Shown: in pieces, positions 5,282 to 6,732 of the stretch | Layout of the letters: every line of letters starts with the position of its first letter | Numbering within the stretch: the first letter of the stretch is position 1 | Made by a program: the position numbers and the translations under genes | The notes under the pieces: generated by a model | What the model was told of the DNA's origin: nothing | Databases searched by the model: none | The model's input: only the letters and a program-made list of their open reading frames with translations | Assembly (NCBI GenBank): GCA_958346935.1 | Contig: CATVTM010000093.1 | Span: 1-6,732, forward strand | DNA length: 6,732 nucleotides | Source: an uncultured Collinsella sp. | Lineage (GTDB): Bacteria; Actinomycetota; Coriobacteriia; Coriobacteriales; Coriobacteriaceae | Direction of reading: 5' to 3'

Positions 5282-6732
5282 CTAGTTCTTGTCGGAGGCT
5301 TCGGCCTCGGCGGACTGTTCGGCGGTTTTCTCGGAATCTGATTCGGAGGTCGATCCCTGGTCGGTGTTGTCGCGGATCGTTTGTGCGTCAATCACCTGGC
5401 GGGTCTGCTCCTCGTCAATCTGATGACGGTATTTGGAAATGGTGTCCTGCGCATCGTCGACACTTGTTTGCGTAATGCCCGCTTTGAGGCGGTTTTGCGT
5501 GTCTTCGGGCAGGTCGGACAGCTTGATGCTCGTTTCGCTCTCGAGCCAGTGGAGCTTAAGGCCGAGTGGCTTGCCGGGCACGCCGCGCCAAACTGCGACA
5601 TTGCCCTGGTAGGTTCCCAGGTAGTACGAGCCGGTGATGCCCGCGTAGGCCCAAATTGCCGCTGCCAGCACAAAGACGATGCCCAGGACCACGCCGATGG
5701 TGATATTGCGGCGACGCACGCGTTGCGCCTCGCGCATGACGCCATCGTCGACCAGGTCGACTACTACTACGGTCACGTTGTCGTGGCCACCGGCGGCAAG
5801 CGCGGCGTCCACCAGGTTGTCGACGCAGATCTGCGCGGTCGAGGACTGCGTGGCAATGTTCTCGATATCGCTATCGGGAATCATGCTCGAAAGGCCGTCG
5901 GAGCACAGGATCAGGCGGTCGCCCTCCTCGATATGCAGGGTAAAGTGGTCGGCGTACATGGCAGGGTCCGAGCCCAGCGCGCGGGTGATGACCGAGCGGT
6001 TGGGATGGACGCGGGCCTCGTCGGCCGTAATCTCGCCGGCGTCCACGAGCTCTTCCACATAGGAGTGGTCGCGGGTCACGCGAATCAGCGTGCCCTCGTG
6101 GAGCAGGTAGGCGCGCGAGTCGCCCACGTGGGCGATGGCGAGCGTGTCGTTTTCGATATAGGCGCAGGTGGCCGTGCAACCCATGCCGGGCTTGCCCAGG
6201 CCATTCAAGGCGGCCTCGATCACAGCGGCGTTGGCGGCCTCGACAGCTGCAGCCAGGCGTGCCGCATCGGCAGACTGCGGGGCTGTCTTGGCGATGGTCT
6301 CGACGGCGATGGAGGATGCCACCTCACCGGCGGCGTGGCCGCCCATGCCATCGCACACGCAAAAGAGCGGCGACTGCACCAGGTAGGAATCCTCATTGTG
6401 CGGGCGCACGCAGCCAACGTCGGAGCGGGCGCCCCACATGAGCTGCGTGGTGGTGCCGGCATCATAGGTCGAGTCGGTTTCGATGCGCTCCTCGGCCAGG
6501 GGCTCAAAGCTCATGGTCGAGCCGGGGTCCTTGAGCTTGGCTTCTACGGCGGCAACGTCGATTTCTGCCGTGTCACCGGGGGAGACGGTATCGGCTTCGG
6601 CACTTGGGGCGGCGTCGTTGTCGTCCGGGGAGTCGAGCTCCTCGGACGTGTGGACGGCCGGTTGGTCGTCTTGCGGTTCGAGAATCATGGGCTCGGGCGT
6701 CGCAAAGTGCGACGGAGCGGGCGTGCTTTGGG
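5282..6732 (-). CDS. pstP: PP2C-type Ser/Thr protein phosphatase with membrane anchor, PstP family (5' end outside window)
   Basis: This is a Mn/Mg-dependent PPM phosphatase that removes phosphate from the substrates of PknB-type kinases and from the kinase itself. Numbering from the ATG at 6688, the catalytic domain spans about 82-313: RSDVGCVRPHNED (88-100), CDGMGGH (112-118, metal ligand D113), HVGDSRAY (187-194), TRDHS (205-209), SDGL (263-266, D264) and GGHDN (300-304, D303). One membrane helix (about 329-351) follows, then an extracytoplasmic region beginning YYLGTYQGNVAVWRG (355-369), like that of M. tuberculosis PstP, and an acidic Ser/Glu-rich tail. An acidic, low-complexity N-terminal segment of at least 80 residues precedes the catalytic domain. 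The frame stays open upstream of 6688 for 14 more codons to the window edge, and neither the ATG at 6688 nor those at 6514 and 6439 has a ribosome binding site. The real start is therefore probably beyond 6732; if not, it is 6688. It is the first gene of the operon seen here. Confidence 0.93.
   Translation of the reverse strand, partial: QSTPAPSHFATPEPMILEPQDDQPAVHTSEELDSPDDNDAAPSAEADTVSPGDTAEIDVAAVEAKLKDPGSTMSFEPLAEERIETDSTYDAGTTTQLMWGARSDVGCVRPHNEDSYLVQSPLFCVCDGMGGHAAGEVASSIAVETIAKTAPQSADAARLAAAVEAANAAVIEAALNGLGKPGMGCTATCAYIENDTLAIAHVGDSRAYLLHEGTLIRVTRDHSYVEELVDAGEITADEARVHPNRSVITRALGSDPAMYADHFTLHIEEGDRLILCSDGLSSMIPDSDIENIATQSSTAQICVDNLVDAALAAGGHDNVTVVVVDLVDDGVMREAQRVRRRNITIGVVLGIVFVLAAAIWAYAGITGSYYLGTYQGNVAVWRGVPGKPLGLKLHWLESETSIKLSDLPEDTQNRLKAGITQTSVDDAQDTISKYRHQIDEEQTRQVIDAQTIRDNTDQGSTSESDSEKTAEQSAEAEASDKN

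Noticed and set aside
5266..5391. A 42-residue N-terminal extension of the rodA/pbpA fusion
   Set aside because: It overlaps the end of pstP in another frame, is Pro/Arg/Lys-rich as expected of a shadow frame, and bypasses the strong ribosome binding site at 5274-5280.
1..6732. CRISPR arrays, insertion sequences, riboswitches and toxin-antitoxin or defence genes
   Set aside because: I saw no regularly spaced repeats beyond the two-copy tRNA-end repeat, no transposase or integrase motifs, and all sequence right of base 300 is accounted for by the three genes and two short gaps.

Overview
The window looks like chromosomal DNA from a high-GC actinobacterium, most likely a member of the Coriobacteriia (Collinsella-like). 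That placement is an inference from gene content and base composition, not from a marker gene. The main content is a three-gene minus-strand operon in the order PP2C phosphatase, SEDS glycosyltransferase fused to a class B penicillin-binding protein, and PASTA-type Ser/Thr kinase. It corresponds to the actinobacterial pstP-rodA-pbpA-pknA-pknB locus, with rodA and pbpA joined in one reading frame and no separate pknA in this window.

Reading in the direction of transcription (right to left): the phosphatase gene (pstP) occupies 5282 to the right window edge, and its 5' end probably lies outside. Sixteen bases after its stop codon, preceded by a strong ribosome binding site, the fused rodA-pbpA gene begins at 5265 and ends at 2395. 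A 132-base gap without a recognisable terminator follows, then pknB from 2262 to 301. A perfect 15-bp stem followed by five T residues (209-250) terminates the operon.

The left 200 bases hold a plus-strand element convergent with the operon. The window opens inside the T loop of a tRNA gene, whose 3' end (including encoded CCA) is at 1-22, followed by a hairpin terminator. The tRNA 3' end plus terminator (68 bases) is repeated once at 129-196 with one mismatch, but the second copy lacks a matching T-stem 5' strand and so is a tRNA remnant. This resembles an attachment-site duplication or an old integration scar.

Functionally, PknB senses cell-wall material through extracytoplasmic PASTA domains and phosphorylates cytoplasmic targets, PstP reverses this, and the fused synthase polymerises and cross-links peptidoglycan. 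The operon therefore encodes a wall synthase together with its likely reversible phosphorylation switch. Long plus-strand open frames opposite these genes are codon-aligned shadows caused by GC-rich codon use. The most notable points are the natural SEDS-PBP fusion and the tRNA 3'-end repeat.
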